Positions 1 to 10,330 of a stretch of 64,000 bases of DNA are shown here, in pieces. The stretch spans positions 1,054,001-1,118,000 of the forward strand of contig OZ037902.1 in NCBI GenBank assembly GCA_964035575.1, given 5' to 3'. Position numbers and translations under genes: made by a program. Position 1 is the stretch's first letter; each line of letters starts with the position of its first letter. The stretch is from Rhynchopus sp. YZ270_cl-10. Taxonomy: Eukaryota > Euglenozoa > Diplonemea > Diplonemida > Diplonemidae. The notes under the pieces were generated by a model. It saw only the letters and a list, made by a program, of their open reading frames with translations, made no database searches and was not told the origin of the DNA.

Positions 1-177
1 ATACACTACCTTCCTACACGCACATTTTTTTCTCTCTCTTCGAAACCACTTCCCCCTGTATCCCCTCTTTTTTAAAGCGGGGATACAGCATATCAGATGT
101 AAACCGCGAAAAGGACGCAGCACTGCAGGGTTGGGTGTGCACCCCAATGTACCGATTATGCACCAAAAGGGAGACAT

Positions 178-205
178 GTTCACGAGAGGGAGGTTGTATT
201 ACCGC
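178..205 (+). repeat. Hairpin family A, TTGTATT subtype
   Basis: The sequence has the shared loop core ACGAGAG followed by GG and TTGTATT. Relatives lie at 8206-8240, 32206-32236 and 49517-49550, where short arms such as GCTC/GGGC and GTTC/GGAC flank the same loop. Confidence 0.4.
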
Positions 206-340
206 CTCCGCTCTCTTACGACGGGCCACTCACTTATCATCCTTTGAGCACAACAGAGACTACTCCTGATATTTCAAATCAATTTTTTTTACAATCTCCC
301 CTCTTTACCTCAACAGGGTACATTTGTTTTTTTTTTTACT

Positions 341-367
341 GTGTGTACACGAGAGGCATATTACAAA
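341..367 (+). repeat. Hairpin family A, shortened copy before a start codon
   Basis: GTGTGTACACGAGAGGCATA with a tail TTACAAAG resembles the GATGTG subtype of family A but lacks the outer GATG/CATC arms. It lies about 25 bases before the ATG of the PDZ gene, so it would fall in its 5' leader if the transcript starts upstream. Confidence 0.45.
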
Positions 368-392
368 GGTCTTTTCTTTTTAACGTCTCACA

Positions 393-2024
393 ATGATGCA
401 AGGAGCCCCCCCTTCCAAGGGCAACCCTGCCGGGAGAGCGAAGTACACCCTCCAGATTGATTTGATCGAACCCACCGAGCGTCTTGCCGCAGTGATTGGC
501 CCTGGGGGGGAGATTTTGTCGCTGACGAATGGAGGGGCTGCAGATAGGGCGGGGTTTAAACGGGGGGATTGTATTGTGGCCATAGATGGACGTGATTCTA
601 CTACACAGGACGGCCTTCTCTCCGCAATCGAAATGTTTCAGCTAAAAAAAAAGCGCAAAATGCCGCTCGTCTGCGAGCTCCCCGACAACCACACCATGAA
701 CGTTCCGGTCTCCCAGCTTGGTGGTGGTGGTGGGGAGGGGGCAAGCAATTTGCATCGCGCCCCAAACGGAGGTACACCTGCTCTTAATGACGAAGGGGAC
801 ATAGTGATTCGACAGTTTAAAATCGACGTCAAATTAGAATCCCCCAGCGAATCCTTGGGCGGCGCGATGGGGCCTGGAGGAAGGGTGTTAAGTGTTGTCA
901 GTGGAGGGGCTTTGGATCGTGCTGGGTTTACCCCGGGGACCACTATTGTTGAAATTGATGGAAACGATACTACTTCACAACCTACCCTTCAAAAGGCGAT
1001 TGCGGAGTTTCGTAAGAAAAATTCGAGTGTAATGCCGCTTACCATCGAAGTTGCGGCGATGCTTCTCCGAAAACAGGTCCGATTTGAACAGCCAGACCAA
1101 CCCCTCGGTCTTCATTATGAAAGAAAAACCGATGGTTTAATGTACGTTGCTGGCCTCCAACCAGGCTCTCCTGTTGAAAGGGCAGGGATTGAGGTGGGGA
1201 TGGCGTTTTACGCGATTAACAATGTGCGTATTAAAACCAGTGAAGATCTGCAGCGTGCGTTGTCCTCTGTTCGTCGCGGGCAGACCAGCGTTTTGCTCTG
1301 CGAGATGTGGGAGTTCGACAACCATGTACCCAACTCACACCAGGCACCCCCCATCACAGAGCCCTCTTCTCCTCAGGGAAACCGTACCCCCCCGCTGGCA
1401 CCGCAAGAAGGGCCGTCTCCGTTTTCGTGGGTGGAGCGTGGTGGGCCGAATGGAGAGACCTACGTGCCGACCCACTCTGCTAGCGGGCGGTACAACAACG
1501 CGCCGTACAACCCAGATGATCTCACCACCCCTGCTCCAGACGAAATCCCTGCCAACGTCATCGCGTCGCGCAGAGATGCCCCGGTGCTCCTCCAGCCCAG
1601 CAAATATATAGAGTACCCACCACCACCCTTCCCCGAAGGTGGTGGGGTAGGCGGTCCGGTCCGCTTTGGTGTGCGAGCAGGGAGAAAGCAGGCAGGGCCG
1701 CGGGGTCTCAGCCCCAGAGGGGGGCGTGGGTTTTTTGATGAAAATCCGGCAGCGTCGTTTCGGAAGATCCGCCCGGCGCCGGAAGGGAGGGGGTTGTCGT
1801 CACCAGCGTTGCAGGTGCGGAGGGATACGAGGCAGAACTATTTTGATAGTTACCAAGCCCCGAACTTTGTGCATGTGCCAGGGGATGTAACAAACAGGGC
1901 CGCCTCGGAGAGAAGCTTTCGTGCACATAGTCCTCCACCCAGAGTGGTTCCGAGAGCGTCTCTTTCACCGCAAAGCCAGGACCGATATGGGGGGCATTCT
2001 GCAGGGTTGACGGTCTTGATTTGA
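393..2024 (+). CDS. Triple-PDZ-domain scaffold-like protein
   Basis: A 543-residue protein with three PDZ-like folds at about residues 18-100, 140-222 and 226-305. The first two are close relatives: each has a GPGG turn, then GGA-DRAGF and a segment like IVAIDG or IVEIDG, which are the conserved strands and helix of PDZ domains. The third has GSPVERAGIEVG followed by FYAINN. PDZ domains usually bind C-terminal peptides and assemble complexes at membranes or the cytoskeleton. The last 230 residues are rich in proline, glycine and arginine and look disordered. Two tandem ATGs occur at 393 and 396; the first is taken as the start. No partner can be named from the sequence. No intron is needed to read it. 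Confidence 0.8.
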   Translation: MMQGAPPSKGNPAGRAKYTLQIDLIEPTERLAAVIGPGGEILSLTNGGAADRAGFKRGDCIVAIDGRDSTTQDGLLSAIEMFQLKKKRKMPLVCELPDNHTMNVPVSQLGGGGGEGASNLHRAPNGGTPALNDEGDIVIRQFKIDVKLESPSESLGGAMGPGGRVLSVVSGGALDRAGFTPGTTIVEIDGNDTTSQPTLQKAIAEFRKKNSSVMPLTIEVAAMLLRKQVRFEQPDQPLGLHYERKTDGLMYVAGLQPGSPVERAGIEVGMAFYAINNVRIKTSEDLQRALSSVRRGQTSVLLCEMWEFDNHVPNSHQAPPITEPSSPQGNRTPPLAPQEGPSPFSWVERGGPNGETYVPTHSASGRYNNAPYNPDDLTTPAPDEIPANVIASRRDAPVLLQPSKYIEYPPPPFPEGGGVGGPVRFGVRAGRKQAGPRGLSPRGGRGFFDENPAASFRKIRPAPEGRGLSSPALQVRRDTRQNYFDSYQAPNFVHVPGDVTNRAASERSFRAHSPPPRVVPRASLSPQSQDRYGGHSAGLTVLI

Positions 2025-2435
2025 AGAAAGGGGAAAAGAAAAAAGAAATGAAGAGAGAGTGTAAATGATATGGCAAACACAGACACTGCCTCCAACATTT
2101 TTTAAAAAAAAAGATCATTGAAAAGACATTGCCAGCTACACCAAAACGGATTTTAGCGAGAGAAATATCTCCCAGCCCTTTGGGTAGCATTTGGAGGACC
2201 AAACGTGGGTGCTTTGTTGATACAAATTGCGAATTTTTTTGATGTTGTAATGAAAGTAGGGGTGGGGAGAGAACAAGGGAAGGGGTGGGAGGGGGGAATT
2301 CTCAAAAAAAAGAAATGTCGGTTTGGCCCGAATGTTGTAATTTTTTTTTTTTTTGGAAATAATTATAACAACAGAACTCTTTTGGATAAGGTGTTCTTTG
2401 TTACTGTTGTGGTTCACTATTTTTTTTTTTTTGTG

Positions 2436-2472
2436 GAGGTGACTATGAGCACGAGAGGTTTAGGTCACTTCC
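2436..2472 (+). repeat. Hairpin family A
   Basis: GGTGACTATGAGC, loop ACGAGAG, then GTTTAGGTCAC. The copy is more diverged than most and lies about 410 bases after the PDZ stop codon. Confidence 0.5.
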
Positions 2473-2680
2473 TCAGTAAGATGTATACAGGAGCAGCGCA
2501 TTCATCTTACACAATTCCTGTTGTTTTGCTCCTCTTCCTCTTCTTCTTCTTTTACCATTATCACTACCAAAACAAGTAGTGTATCTCATTCTCGCGTGTC
2601 TACACTATCCTCTTCAATGAGCCTACACTATTACGAGGCAAACGGAACAACGCAAATTTTTCCAAACCCCCAGCCTGTGA

Positions 2681-2779
2681 GTCTCACAGCTGAGAATAAG
2701 CCGGGTCCCAGTGCCCAGTCCGGCTGAGAATAACCGGGTCCCCGGTCCCCGAGTCTTATTCTCAGCTGTGCTGTGAGAC
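2681..2779. mobile_element. MITE-like inverted-repeat element (AGCTGAGAATAAG ends)
   Basis: The left arm GTCTCACAGCTGAGAATAAG is mirrored on the right by CTTATTCTCAGCTG and then GTGAGAC. The interior repeats CCGGGTCCC. A longer relative sits at 18356-18538 inside another element. It has no coding capacity and is presumably a non-autonomous DNA transposon. Confidence 0.6.
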
Positions 2780-3399
2780 GGTGTTGTGGGTTGTGTGGAG
2801 CGCATATGTAAGGCGATGTTGTACTATATTGGGGATGCTGTCCCGTCCCGACAGACATTTTTGTTTTTTTGCTCGCGTAACATACATACTGTACGCAACA
2901 ATTCTAACGAAGCCTCTGTGGATGTGGTTTTCTTGTCCATGCAAAACACAGCATGCGAGACAACCATTCCCAAAAAAAAAAGGGAACCGAAAAAAAAAGG
3001 ACCGTGAGTGAGACGTGAGTGAGCAACACACAGACGTCCTCCTTTGGCCCCCCTCTTTGCCCTCACCCTTTACCCATCACCTTGCAGCACCTTGTCAAAC
3101 AGGCAACGTGTCATATCTCATCTTCCCTTTCAGTGACTAGGCATACCGATGCTGAGGGTCATTTAGTTGTTGCAAAAAATAAAAAAATGTCGTTTTGTTT
3201 GTGTGTTTGTTTGTTTGTTTGTTATTCATTGTACGCAGTTTTTCATTTTTTTTTTTTCTCATTTTGATAAAGATCTCGCTCTCTCTAGTATTTTCTTGAG
3301 GCTCCAAAAATAGTTAAAATAAGCACACAACCGCCCTCCCCCTTCTCTGTCAACATTCCTTGTCATATTATCCTCCCCCAGATACACTCTTATTTGTAT

Positions 3400-3508
3400 A
3401 CCATGGTTTGTAGTCAGTCTGAGTCAGGCTGACTCTTCTCGCAGCGCGAGAGGAGTCCTCGACCTGGCCCAAAAATTAGTCTGACGCAGACTGACTACAA
3501 ACCATGGT
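3400..3508. mobile_element. MITE-like element with CCATGG ends
   Basis: CCATGGTTTGTAGTCAGTCT at the left is repeated inverted at the right (AGACTGACTACAAACCATGG). The interior includes an imperfect palindrome around CGCAGCGCGAG. It is about 108 bases long and encodes nothing. Confidence 0.7.
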
Positions 3509-3940
3509 TTTCCCATGCCTGCATCTACCGAACGATGAGACATTTTACACTTTTGTGTGCACTGAAAAGCAAGGGTACATTTTTAGCACCCTCTATACCT
3601 TTCGTCAGAAAAGAATGTATATGAAACAACACTTTTTTGTGTGAACTGAAAGTATATGAATCTAACACTTTTCGACTTCTCTTTGCATTTCAACCTACCA
3701 CCACAGCATTCTTTTTTTAAAATACAAAGACCCCCCCACCCACCCTCTCCCACCCTTATTACACATTTTTGAACCTCCCCATTACCGCTATTTTACAAAT
3801 GCCCCCTCTATAACTCTCTTTTCTCCCCCCTCATTCTTTCCGTAAAAAGCCATTTCTTCTCCCTAAGCAGACTAAATAAAACCGTTTTTTTTTTCTTTTT
3901 TTCTTTTTTACATTATCTCCCTCAGTACTTTCCCTTTCAA

Positions 3941-6675
3941 ATGTCACGGAGGAGGGCTGAATCAACTGGGTTGCAGCAGGGGGTTGGGGGTGTGTCTTCG
4001 TTAGATGACGATGATTTGCTTTCTACACCGACGTGGCTGACGGATTCATCACAGAGTCATCACCAGCAGAACCAGCCGCAGAGTACCTCCCAACCAACTC
4101 TATTCTCGCCAACAAAAAAACCGGTTATCCGACCTACTTCGGGAAGAAGAGCGAGAACACCCCAAGGATATTCCTCATCCATTCCAAATAGCACTGTCGT
4201 TGCAAGCAGTAGCCGTCCAGGAAGCAGACAAGAGGAGAAAACACAACAAAACCTTTCAAGACCGTTATACGATGACCCATTGGATCAGCTTTGTTCGGGG
4301 TCTTCTACCCCATCGGGGACCCCTTCGGCAACCCCGTCGGCTACTCCGAAGGCAAGCCCGAAAGGAAGCAAAATGGACACAAATTTCAGCTATGATCTGA
4401 TAGATGATTACCGCCGTGGAGGTTACTCCTCTAGACCATCTGAACCAAAAAACGCTTATAGCGCTCCACCAAGCAGAACTGCAACACCACCCCCAGAAGA
4501 ACCACTTCCCACCACCGCCACGATCCCCACCTTACCAAGCGGGAGAACCCTAACCATAAACTGTCTGTCCACCTGGGGGGATATTCACTATATAGGATTG
4601 AACGGGATTGAGTTGTATGACGCGCGAGGGGAAGAGATTGTGATCCGAAACCCATCTCTTCAGTCTCATGGCAACCCGGACAGTATCAACGTACTTCCAG
4701 AATATTCAGATGACCCTCGGGTGGCGTCGAACCTCTTCAATTCCCTCAATAGGACCATGGATGATAACAGTGTATGGTTAGCTCCGTTTACTCAAGGTGC
4801 AGACCATTTGGTGACAGTGGAGTTTGGGGTGGTTCAAAGGATCTCTATGGTCAGAGTATGGAATTATAATAAAAGCAGGCCTCATACGTACCGTGGGGTG
4901 AAGGAGATGGAGATGTATTTAGACGGTGTATTGATCTTTAGAGGGGAGGTTGGAAAGGCGTCGGGTGGAATGGTGGCATGTGAGGAATATACGGAGTCGA
5001 TTTTGTTTACGACTGATGAAGAGATTGTTGGGCGGATTGAAGCCAAAATCATGGCGGATGCAGAAAAATGGAGAGTAGAGGAGCAAATGAGTGCGCAACA
5101 AGGGGAGATTGCGAGGCCTGCAACACGGCATGGACGTGATCACGATGTGACTACAGATGGAAATAGCCGTCCCGTTACCGTTGCAGGGGGACGTAAGGCG
5201 AATATTTCTGTAGCGTTAAATGCATCTGCCAGTTTCTCAAACTTTGGTACAACGTTGGCGTCAATGTCTTCTTCAGGGTGCCCTCGAGGTCAAACGGTTC
5301 GTCTCTCAGTTCTCTCCAACTGGGGTGATATGCTGCACATAGGATGCGGACACATCTTCTTCGTTGTCAGCCAACACCCCCTCCACCCTTTCCTCCCCTT
5401 GGAAAAAATTCTCTCCGTCGCCCCCTCCCATCCCATCCACTACTCTGTTAACGGAACCCCCCGCGTCTTCGATGGAACCAATGGGGATAGTCGAGAAGTT
5501 ATCCGAGCACTCTTCTCTGACACCTTCCCAACATTTGCGGCTGGGGTTGAAGGGGTCCCTGGATGGTACGTAAAATCACAGCAAGAAGGGTTTGAAATGA
5601 CCATCACATTGAGCGAAGCGGTCAGCCTCCCAGAGGTGATTTTCCTGAATTTTAATGATACATTGGCGTCATCTTCGCGTGGTGCGAAAAGGGTGGAGAT
5701 TGCAGTAGACGGGAAGATAGTCACCCCTCAGGGGGGTGCCTATATTCGGAAGGCCCCAGGAAGCTTTGAAATCGATTATTCCCGAACCGTACATCTTTCT
5801 ACCAAACCTGACAAAGCTGCGCCCAATACATTAACGTATTCTACTTTGAATGAAGGCGTTCAGGATGCCATTAAACGGGCCCGTCTCATGCACGAACCAT
5901 TTCCGCAAAAGCTTCTTGATATTCTCGGATTCGAGCCAGTCTCCTTTCCGGTTGGTTATGTGTATCGGATTGAGATTTCTTCGACGCATGGTGATTCGTA
6001 CTATGTAGGGCTTAATGGGATTGAGATGTTTGATGTGAGGAATGAGCAAATTCCGATTTCGTCGCATTCGTTGCAGGCGGTACCGAGGGATGTGACGGTG
6101 TTGCCGCAGAATGCAACAGATTGCAGGGTGTTAGGGAATTTGATAGACGGCTGCAATGCTTCCAGCGAGGATGAGAACATATGGTTGGCGCCGTTCTCGC
6201 CGGGGCTCGTGAATGTATTATACATTGTGTTTGAGGAGCCGGTTGCCCTGTCGCGTTTGACGCTGTATAACTACTCCAAAACACCGTCTCGAGGTGTACG
6301 GCAGGTGACAGTGTACGCTGATGATACGTTGATCTATTCTGGGTGCCTGAAAGCTGCCCCATCCCACGGTGGAAGCTTCCCGCAGCATATGATCTTCACA
6401 AACTGTCCACCACCAGAGTTAGATTTGAATTTAGCAGTACCAGCTTCGGCGCAAATTGGCGGGGAGGACAGTACTCAAAAGGATGAGGTGACCTTTTATG
6501 ATTCGGGTCATGTATGTGTTTTATATTCAATTTCTCTTCCCCAAAATGATTTATCAATAATCAGATCGACACCATCGACTTTGACAGCATACCCAGAACC
6601 TCCTGTCGACGCCCTCCCGAATGGCAGATGGTATGGAAACGAATCAATCAAAAGACAAATCACATTTTTGAATAA
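3941..6675 (+). CDS. KATNIP: KATNIP (KIAA0556)-like DUF4457 protein, two exons
   Basis: Exons 3941-6511 and 6565-6675 give about 893 residues. The intron (6512-6564, 53 bases) has GTATGT at its start and AATCAG at its end. Reading through it gives a longer but less family-like tail. Three repeats of the DUF4457 type begin near residues 203, 453 and 674, with signatures such as LSTWGDIHYIGLNGIELYDA and SSTHGDSYYVGLNGIEMFD and a later WLAPF. Known members associate with microtubules and katanin and act at the ciliary base. The first 180 residues are low-complexity, rich in serine, threonine and proline. The repeats look intact. A pyrimidine-rich tract ending in CTCAG lies 15 bases before the ATG. 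The family call is firm; a ciliary role is inferred from relatives. Confidence 0.85.
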
Positions 6676-7113
6676 GCATTGACGAATAGAAATGGAAAAC
6701 AACGGATGGAGTGCTCGCTTTGGCGGATTTTTTCTGTTTTTTTTTCTGTGATTTTTCCGTGTTTTCTTGTCTTTCATTGATGATTTATGCTTCATTGTCG
6801 TATCCTGAAAATAATAGTTTTCAATTTTTTCTTTCAAAAAACAGAGAAAGCTTCGTGGTGACCATGCTGCCGGGTTTATGGGGAAATAGAAAGATGTGCA
6901 GACAAGGTGTAGAGTGGGGTTGGTTGGTAGGGAAAGCTAGAAGGGGTATTGCGTTAGCAGCTTCGATAGATTCGTCAGTTTCTCCTTTTGTTTTTTTTTT
7001 AGTTTTTTTTTTAGTTTTGTTTATGTCTAGGGAAAACGGGGATGGGGGTATTTTGTCAGTATTGGTTGTTGGTGTCTTGACGTTGTCAGGCGTTTTGCCC
7101 ATTCACTTTTTTT

Positions 7114-7152
7114 AAGGTGACTAAGCCCGAGAGGCTTAGGGTCATCTTATAA
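7114..7152 (+). repeat. Hairpin family A
   Basis: GGTGA and CTAAGC form the 5' arm, CCGAGAG the loop, GCTTAG and then TCATC the 3' arm, followed by TTATAAACTTTT and a T-run. It lies about 440 bases after the KATNIP-like stop. Confidence 0.7.
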
Positions 7153-7930
7153 ACTTTTCTTCTTTTTTTTTTTTTGTACCACAACACCTAACCTAAAAAC
7201 AAAACAATAAAACGCTATCGGAGGGTACGTTTCAGTATTTTTCACGTTTTCTCCCTTTTTCTTTGTTGCTTTGGTGGCCTGTTGCAAAAAATTAAAAAAC
7301 TTGGCACGAAATTGTATTCTTCGTCAAACCGCATATTTTTTTGTCACTTTGGCTCATTCAACGTGAAAAAAAGTAAAACCTAGTGAGCTTTTTACCAACC
7401 CTTTGACACTTTTACCTGATTTTGTGTTTTTTTGCCAAATTTTTTGCTGTTTACACGTAACAATAGGTTGTGGTTATCTGGTGCACTGGGAGGAAGAGGA
7501 GGGAGGGAAGATATGAGGTGTGTGGGAAGGGGGGCACTTGCACCATTTCCCTTTGGTGGTCTCTGGTCTTCACAAAATAAAGAGGCGATTCTGTTACGTT
7601 CTTATGTCGAGCATTGGGTTTCTATTTATTTTACTTTTTTTTGATAAAACAACTTGTTGTCAATTCTAAAAAGATTGGAGGCAGCGCTGCAGGGCAAGCA
7701 AAACGGATTGAAAAAAAAAACAGAAGCTTGCTTGTTTTCTTTGAGTACTCAATTAACCACAACAACCGTACTTCAGTTTAACACATTTTTTTCACCTTTT
7801 TGTTTTCCCGGCTTTGAGCGCACAAACAAAACATTTTTGATCCCAAGACTGCTCTCAATTTATTGAATGCATACGTTTAAAGTACTGTTTGATACAAAGC
7901 ACAGTACAACCTGCGTACAGTTTTCCCCCC

Positions 7931-7978
7931 AAGGTGACTGATAAGATGACACTAAACACAGAGAGACTTGGGTCATCT
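7931..7978 (+). repeat. Hairpin family A, expanded copy
   Basis: It starts GGTGACTGATAAGATGACAC, keeps CTAAACACAGAGAG, and ends GGTCATCTTCTAAACC. Extra bases are present in the 5' arm relative to the consensus. Confidence 0.5.
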
Positions 7979-8033
7979 TCTAAACCTTTCTCACCCCCTT
8001 TTCCCTCTCGCTTTTTTCTGGTTGGTGACTAAG

Positions 8034-8068
8034 CACGAGAGGCTTAGGTTCATCTTACAAGATTTTAT
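8034..8068 (+). repeat. Hairpin family A, consensus copy
   Basis: GGTGACTAAGC, loop ACGAGAG, GCTTAGGTTCATC, then TTACAAGATTTT. It is essentially the family consensus. Confidence 0.75.
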
Positions 8069-8146
8069 TTATTTTCTCTATGGAACATTACCTCATATTC
8101 TCCGATAAAACAAATACTGCCTTCCCCCTACCCCCTTTCTTCAATG

Positions 8147-8255
8147 TAAACCACGAAATGGATGTAGGACTGCACGGTTTGGGGGGTCCGGTCATTTGTA
8201 CACAATGTACACTGCTCACGAGAGGGCTTTTGTATTTCAACTCTACTTTTTTTTA
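8147..8255 (+). repeat. Dispersed repeat, second copy of 95-210
   Basis: It shares ATGTAAACCACGAAA, GGACTGCACGGTTTGGGG and a downstream ACACTGCTCACGAGAGGG with the window's left edge, allowing substitutions. Both copies lie in the 400 bases before a gene start. Confidence 0.5.
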
Positions 8256-8376
8256 ACTCTTAATCTACATCCCGAGCCTCTTTTTCCCCTTTATTGCGTT
8301 GTTCTTGTCTACTATGACCTCCGTTTCCTAGAGTACACAGCGAAAAAAAAAAAGCAAAAAAATAAAATAAAATAAA

Positions 8377-9111
8377 ATGTCTGCAACCACCCGTGCCCCG
8401 ACGTTGTCCCCGGACACAGCACTACCTATTTTCCTTGAGACAGCTGAACCAGACCTGCCGTCGTGGGAGGCAACTGTGGATGCAAACTACCTCTACGCGA
8501 ATGTAACGAACACCGCGGACCAGGACATGATGTACATCATCGTGCCTCTTGTGGTTACGATCTTGCTCTTTGCGTTTATGTGCTTCTGCTGTTGCGACAA
8601 AGAAAAGCGTCTCAAACGGCGTGAGGACGACGCCTTCGACAAAATGAAGGAGTTTGAGGAGGATGCATACGAATCACCACAGTTCCTTACCAAAGCCGAA
8701 CGCAAGAAGCTGCGCAAGGAGCGCAAAGACAAACTGAAGCAACAACAGCCCAAGGAGAGACTTGAAACCCCTACTGAAGAGCACCTGCAGGACGGAGATG
8801 TTCACGTGCCCATCGAGGAGGAGATGATGTTCCAGGATGAAGACGCAGTTGAGTACGAAGACATCGCGGGGCCTCCGGACGCAGCAGAAATGATGGACGA
8901 CCCAGCAGGACCCGTCCCAGAGGAAATGATGGGTGAAGACGTCGGAGTGGAAGAAGAGATCGAGTACCGTATGGACCCCGAAGATGGACAGCACTACGAC
9001 TACCAGTCCTTCATTGAGGCGTACGGCGAGGAGGCAGGACACACCCGCTGGGAAGACCATGCACACACCGCGGAGATGGTGCCGGTCTCGAGATTGAATG
9101 ATCTGTACTGA
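8377..9111 (+). CDS. Single-pass membrane protein with acidic cytosolic tail
   Basis: A 244-residue protein of unknown function. Residues 1-48 are Thr/Pro-rich with possible N-glycosylation sites (NVT, NTA is not one). One hydrophobic segment lies at about 51-72 (MMYIIVPLVVTILLFAFMCF), followed at once by a CCC cluster and KEKRLKRR. This suggests palmitoylation and a cytosolic C-terminus. A basic stretch rich in KAERKKLRKERKDK is followed by about 80 strongly acidic residues. Near the end lies the short motif DPEDGQHYDYQSFIEAYG with RW a few residues on, a pattern I associate with many protist membrane proteins but cannot assign a role. No intron is evident. The ATG follows an A-rich leader. 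Confidence 0.7.
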   Translation: MSATTRAPTLSPDTALPIFLETAEPDLPSWEATVDANYLYANVTNTADQDMMYIIVPLVVTILLFAFMCFCCCDKEKRLKRREDDAFDKMKEFEEDAYESPQFLTKAERKKLRKERKDKLKQQQPKERLETPTEEHLQDGDVHVPIEEEMMFQDEDAVEYEDIAGPPDAAEMMDDPAGPVPEEMMGEDVGVEEEIEYRMDPEDGQHYDYQSFIEAYGEEAGHTRWEDHAHTAEMVPVSRLNDLY

Positions 9112-9375
9112 AGATAATGTGAAGGAGATTTTTTTTTTTTGTAAATATGAAAGAGGATGGAGGGGAGGGCGAAAAGGGTTTTGTTGAAAAAGGTGGTGTT
9201 AAAAAGTTTGGTATTATGTTCTCCCCCGCCGAGCGTCTTTTCAATCCCTTTTTCTGGTTTTCGTTCTATTTTTTTTACCCACACAGAGAACCAAGTGTCT
9301 GCGCTTCCTTGCTCGTTCCACCGATGTGCGGTGAGGTGGTTTGCACTTTCAACTTCTCTTTTCCCCTCCAAAAAA

Positions 9376-9408
9376 GGTGACTAAACACAGAGTCTTTTGG
9401 TCATCCTA
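9376..9408 (+). repeat. Hairpin family A, diverged
   Basis: GGTGACTAAACACAGAGTCT, then TTTGGTCATCCTACC. The stem is partly lost, but the order of arm, AGAG loop, TCATC and T-rich tail is kept. It lies about 265 bases after the membrane-protein stop codon. Confidence 0.45.
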
Positions 9409-9427
9409 CCATATTTTTTTTCCCCTT

Positions 9428-9702
9428 CACGGTGGAGTCCGCCTGCAGTAGGACAAGAAACTTGGCGACCAAAAAAATCGGCAGATTTAGGGGGTTCTTG
9501 CAATTGGCGACTCTTTTGGTCGCCAATATTACTTGTCCTACTGTACATCGGACTCATCCCTTGTGTCCGCGCAAGGGATCTCAGCTTAGGGTCCACCTGG
9601 CGTACTCTGCGCAGGGCAAATTACTGCAGAACTTTATTGGGGGTCCGACTATCAGTCTGCCCCGAAGGGTGCGCCTTTTTCAGGCGGACTCCCACCGTGT
9701 TT
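9428..9702. mobile_element. Inverted-repeat DNA element hosting a nested MITE
   Basis: CACGGTGGAGTCCGCCTG at the left (9428-9445) is mirrored by CAGGCGGACTCCCACCGTG at the right (9684-9702). A second, complete inverted-repeat element (9446-9543) starts immediately after the left arm. The remaining interior of about 140 bases encodes nothing evident. Confidence 0.65.
9446..9543. mobile_element. MITE with CAGTAGGACAAG ends (uninterrupted copy)
   Basis: CAGTAGGACAAG at the left and CTTGTCCTACTG at the right, with inner arms TTGGCGACCAAA and TTTGGTCGCCAA. A second copy at 15973-16128 in a polycystin intron carries a family-A hairpin inserted where this copy has only CTCTTTT. Confidence 0.75.
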
Positions 9703-9780
9703 AAAACTAAAATAAACGAGAAATAATAAAGCCGGGATGGCCTGTCCTCCCTGTAATTTGTGAAGAGAATTTTTTTTTAA

Positions 9781-9814
9781 GGTGACCTGGCTCAGAGAGG
9801 CTTATGATCATCTT
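9781..9814 (+). repeat. Hairpin family A
   Basis: GGTGACCTGGC, loop TCAGAGAG, GCTTATGATCATC, then TTTTAAAA. The lower stem GGTGA/TCATC is kept. Confidence 0.5.
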
Positions 9815-10036
9815 TTAAAAAAAGCTTATATTTGAGGGAAATGCCCCATTTTTTTAAAACCTTTTAAAACCTAGATTGTTTTTTTTTATCCACGACCCCC
9901 CCCTTGATGTGGTAGTCTGTTACGTTTTGTTAGTAGTGTTTATTTTGGTAAGGGGGAGGAGGGGCAGAGAAAAAGGACGTAGTTTGTTGGGATGTGCCTC
10001 GGTTGATTGCCCACTCCATCTTTCTCAAAAGGGTTT

Positions 10037-10070
10037 GGTGACTAAGCACGAGGGGGCTTGTATTCATCTT
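10037..10070 (+). repeat. Hairpin family A
   Basis: GGTGACTAAGCACGAGGGGG, then CTTGTATTCATC and TTATGATTTT. The loop is slightly altered. Confidence 0.55.
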
Positions 10071-10100
10071 ATGATTTTATTTCTCTTTGTATTTGGTTAA

Positions 10101-10138
10101 GATGGTAGTTAAGCACAAGGCTTAGGTTCATCTTACAA
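10101..10138 (+). repeat. Hairpin family A
   Basis: GATGGTAGTTAAGC, short loop ACAAG, GCTTAGGTTCATC, then TTACAAA. It lies about 30 bases after the preceding copy and only 10 bases before a family-B hairpin. Confidence 0.55.
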
Positions 10139-10147
10139 AAAAAAAAA

Positions 10148-10198
10148 TAGTGGAGCACACTCTAGGGGTGGCTACACTAATACAACCAAGTTTTCAAA
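10148..10198 (+). repeat. Hairpin family B (TAGTGGAG ... TACAACCAAGTTTTC)
   Basis: TAGTGGAG and CTACACTA can pair with one mismatch. They are followed by ATACAACCAAGTTTTC and an A-run. Other copies lie at 11839, 22707, 22859, 27653 and 49335, all on the + strand. Confidence 0.6.
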
Positions 10199-10330
10199 AA
10201 AAGAAAAAAAAAATTTTTTTTTTGAAGTGTCAGTCGCTGGAGCTATGCATACAGTTATACGCCTTTTCATCCCCCTTTTTTTTTTTTTTTTTTTTCACAT
10301 CCACTTTTCTGTTCACCACAGCACTCAAAC

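Larger units (their letters stand above)
1..392. other. Left-edge spacer upstream of the PDZ gene
   Basis: No gene is seen here. Bases 95-210 share a run of about 40 bases, around ATGTAAACC and ACTGCA, with 8147-8255, so this is one copy of a dispersed repeat. Each copy contains a loop motif CACGAGAGG followed by TTGTATT. T-runs follow, and a shortened family-A hairpin lies just before the PDZ start. Confidence 0.5.
2025..3940. other. Spacer with two MITE-like elements and one hairpin
   Basis: No gene is seen. The spacer holds long T- and A-runs, a family-A hairpin (2436-2472) and two inverted-repeat elements (2681-2779 and 3400-3508). Near the right end a long T-rich tract leads to CTCAG at about 3920-3925, just before the KATNIP-like start. 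That site could be a splice acceptor. Confidence 0.5.
6676..8376. other. Spacer with three family-A hairpins
   Basis: No credible gene is seen. The spacer is mostly T-runs and low-complexity sequence with hairpins at 7114-7152, 7931-7978 and 8034-8068. Bases 8147-8255 repeat the element at 95-210, including a CACGAGAGGG motif with TTTGTATT. The last 60 bases before the next start are A-rich, with AATAAAATAAAATAAA directly before the ATG. Confidence 0.5.

Noticed and set aside
6512-6682. Unspliced C-terminus of the KATNIP-like gene
   Set aside because: The segment has GTATGT and AATCAG at intron distances, and its removal gives a more plausible tail and a new in-phase stop at 6675.
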